From JAGVPT01 sp963717445 (lineage in GTDB: Bacteria; Bacteroidota; Ignavibacteria; UBA10030; UBA8401): a DNA stretch of 64,000 nt. Location: NCBI GenBank assembly GCA_963717445.1, contig OY970334.1:1426001-1490000 (forward strand), in the 5' to 3' direction. The notes beneath the pieces were generated by a model. It saw only the letters and a program-made list of their open reading frames with translations. It searched no databases and had not been told where the DNA came from. Both the position numbers and the translations under genes were made by a program. This document shows positions 63,389-64,000 of this stretch, one piece after another. Positions within the stretch are counted from its first letter, which is position 1, and each line of letters opens with the position of its first letter.

Positions 63389-64000
63389 ATGGGGAAAAAA
63401 ATCACTATTGGTATCAGCGTTCTTTTTTTCGTTCTGTTGATGATGGCGTCCACAGATATGATCTATTCGCAGGAAGCGAGGAACGGGTTGCGGGAGTCGA
63501 ATCTTCCCGGACAACGTCCCTTACCCGTTGGACGCATGACAAATGTTCAGTTGCACTTTTCACCTCCTGGACGCCAGTTCGACCGCTTAAACCCACAAAG
63601 CACGCCCGCTCTTCCCCCATTCGCTAAAAAATTACAAAGCAGCATATTTCCCTCTCACTCCGCCGATGCGGAGTTTTATGTCATCGACACGGTGACTGTC
63701 ATCAGCACGTATGACACGACGAGATATACCTTTGGGCACAATGCATCAGGATCGGTAATTTCCATTTCCGTGAAAAAGTGGACGAACGGCCAATGGGTTG
63801 ACTCTTGTCGCTACATGTATGGTGCAAGCGGATACGAATTGACCGAGGTGTTCGAACAATGGTCGAACAGCCAGTGGCTGAACGTCGATAGTGTTACATA
63901 TACTTTTGATGGATACGGGAACGAGTTGACCCAATTAAATGAAGAATGGATAAACGGCCAATGGACGAATGATTGGCTATACACTTATACGTATGATGCA
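63389..64000 (+). CDS. Start of a W-N-G-Q-W repeat surface protein (3' end outside window)
   Basis: 204 codons are open from ATG 63389 to the window edge. A signal peptide (about 1-27, ending I-Y-S-Q-E) precedes a Pro/Ser-rich region. At least three repeats then follow, of form W-x-N-G/S-Q-W-x-x-x ... Y-T/M-Y/F-D/G-x-x-G, near residues 133, 155 and 180. Such YD-like repeats are common in large FCB surface proteins, which usually end in a T9SS domain; the end is not visible here. Confidence 0.75.
   Translation, partial: MGKKITIGISVLFFVLLMMASTDMIYSQEARNGLRESNLPGQRPLPVGRMTNVQLHFSPPGRQFDRLNPQSTPALPPFAKKLQSSIFPSHSADAEFYVIDTVTVISTYDTTRYTFGHNASGSVISISVKKWTNGQWVDSCRYMYGASGYELTEVFEQWSNSQWLNVDSVTYTFDGYGNELTQLNEEWINGQWTNDWLYTYTYDA

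Overview
The window looks like chromosome from a Gram-negative bacterium of the FCB (Bacteroidota/Chlorobi) group, most likely Ignavibacteria or a close relative. Five surface or secreted proteins end in a type IX secretion (T9SS) C-terminal sorting domain with the pattern N-[FY]-P-[ND]-P-F-N and a final K-rich tail. A PorV/UPF0164-family protein, a TonB-dependent receptor paired with a DUF4249 lipoprotein, and CHRD and Asp-box surface proteins are also present. This placement is inferred from gene content; no rRNA or tRNA gene was seen.

Layout. 1-3.7 kb: the 3' end of a probable carbohydrate-active (alpha/alpha)-barrel protein on +, facing a minus-strand group of GT4 glycosyltransferase, metallophosphoesterase and HAD phosphatase. 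3.9-5.3 kb: a PLP-dependent decarboxylase. 5.4-12.5 kb, all minus: aroB-aroK (shikimate pathway), a CHASE3 membrane protein, a CLC chloride/proton exchanger with CBS domains, and a PpiD/SurA-like foldase. 13-15.6 kb: dxr and rseP. 15.7-22.7 kb: a plus-strand group of a secreted protein, a FecR-domain protein, an outer-membrane barrel-like protein split by a frameshift, and a CHASE2 class III adenylate cyclase. This looks like an envelope-sensing module and is the most interesting functional unit here. 22.8-27.2 kb, minus: lipoprotein, PorV-like protein, sirtuin and DEAD-box helicase. 27.3-31 kb: an M1 aminopeptidase with a sorting domain and a TPR protein, bracketed by two direct copies of a ~220-250 bp element with hairpin ends. 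31-36.9 kb, minus: a tripartite RND efflux operon whose pump gene has a one-base frameshift. 37.2-39.3 kb, minus: ArsR regulator, FMN reductase, DoxX and a small membrane protein. 39.7-46.5 kb: deoC, a 213-bp TA-flanked MITE inserted at its stop codon, a methyltransferase, a decayed OprB-like porin, and two secreted proteins. 46.9-48.8 kb: a four-CHRD-domain T9SS protein. 48.85-58.5 kb: two ~0.45-0.5 kb repeats in inverted orientation enclose a TonB receptor/DUF4249 pair, a secreted protein, and a nine-heme cytochrome/GMC oxidoreductase/gluconate-dehydrogenase subunit 3 operon. 58.7-64 kb: T9SS cargo genes, one broken by an in-frame amber codon, then a relic sorting domain and the start of a W-NGQW repeat protein.

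The window is rich in short non-autonomous repeats (at least six families), many of them flanking or touching genes. Several genes are broken by single-base changes. These may be true decay or assembly errors, and only reads can decide.
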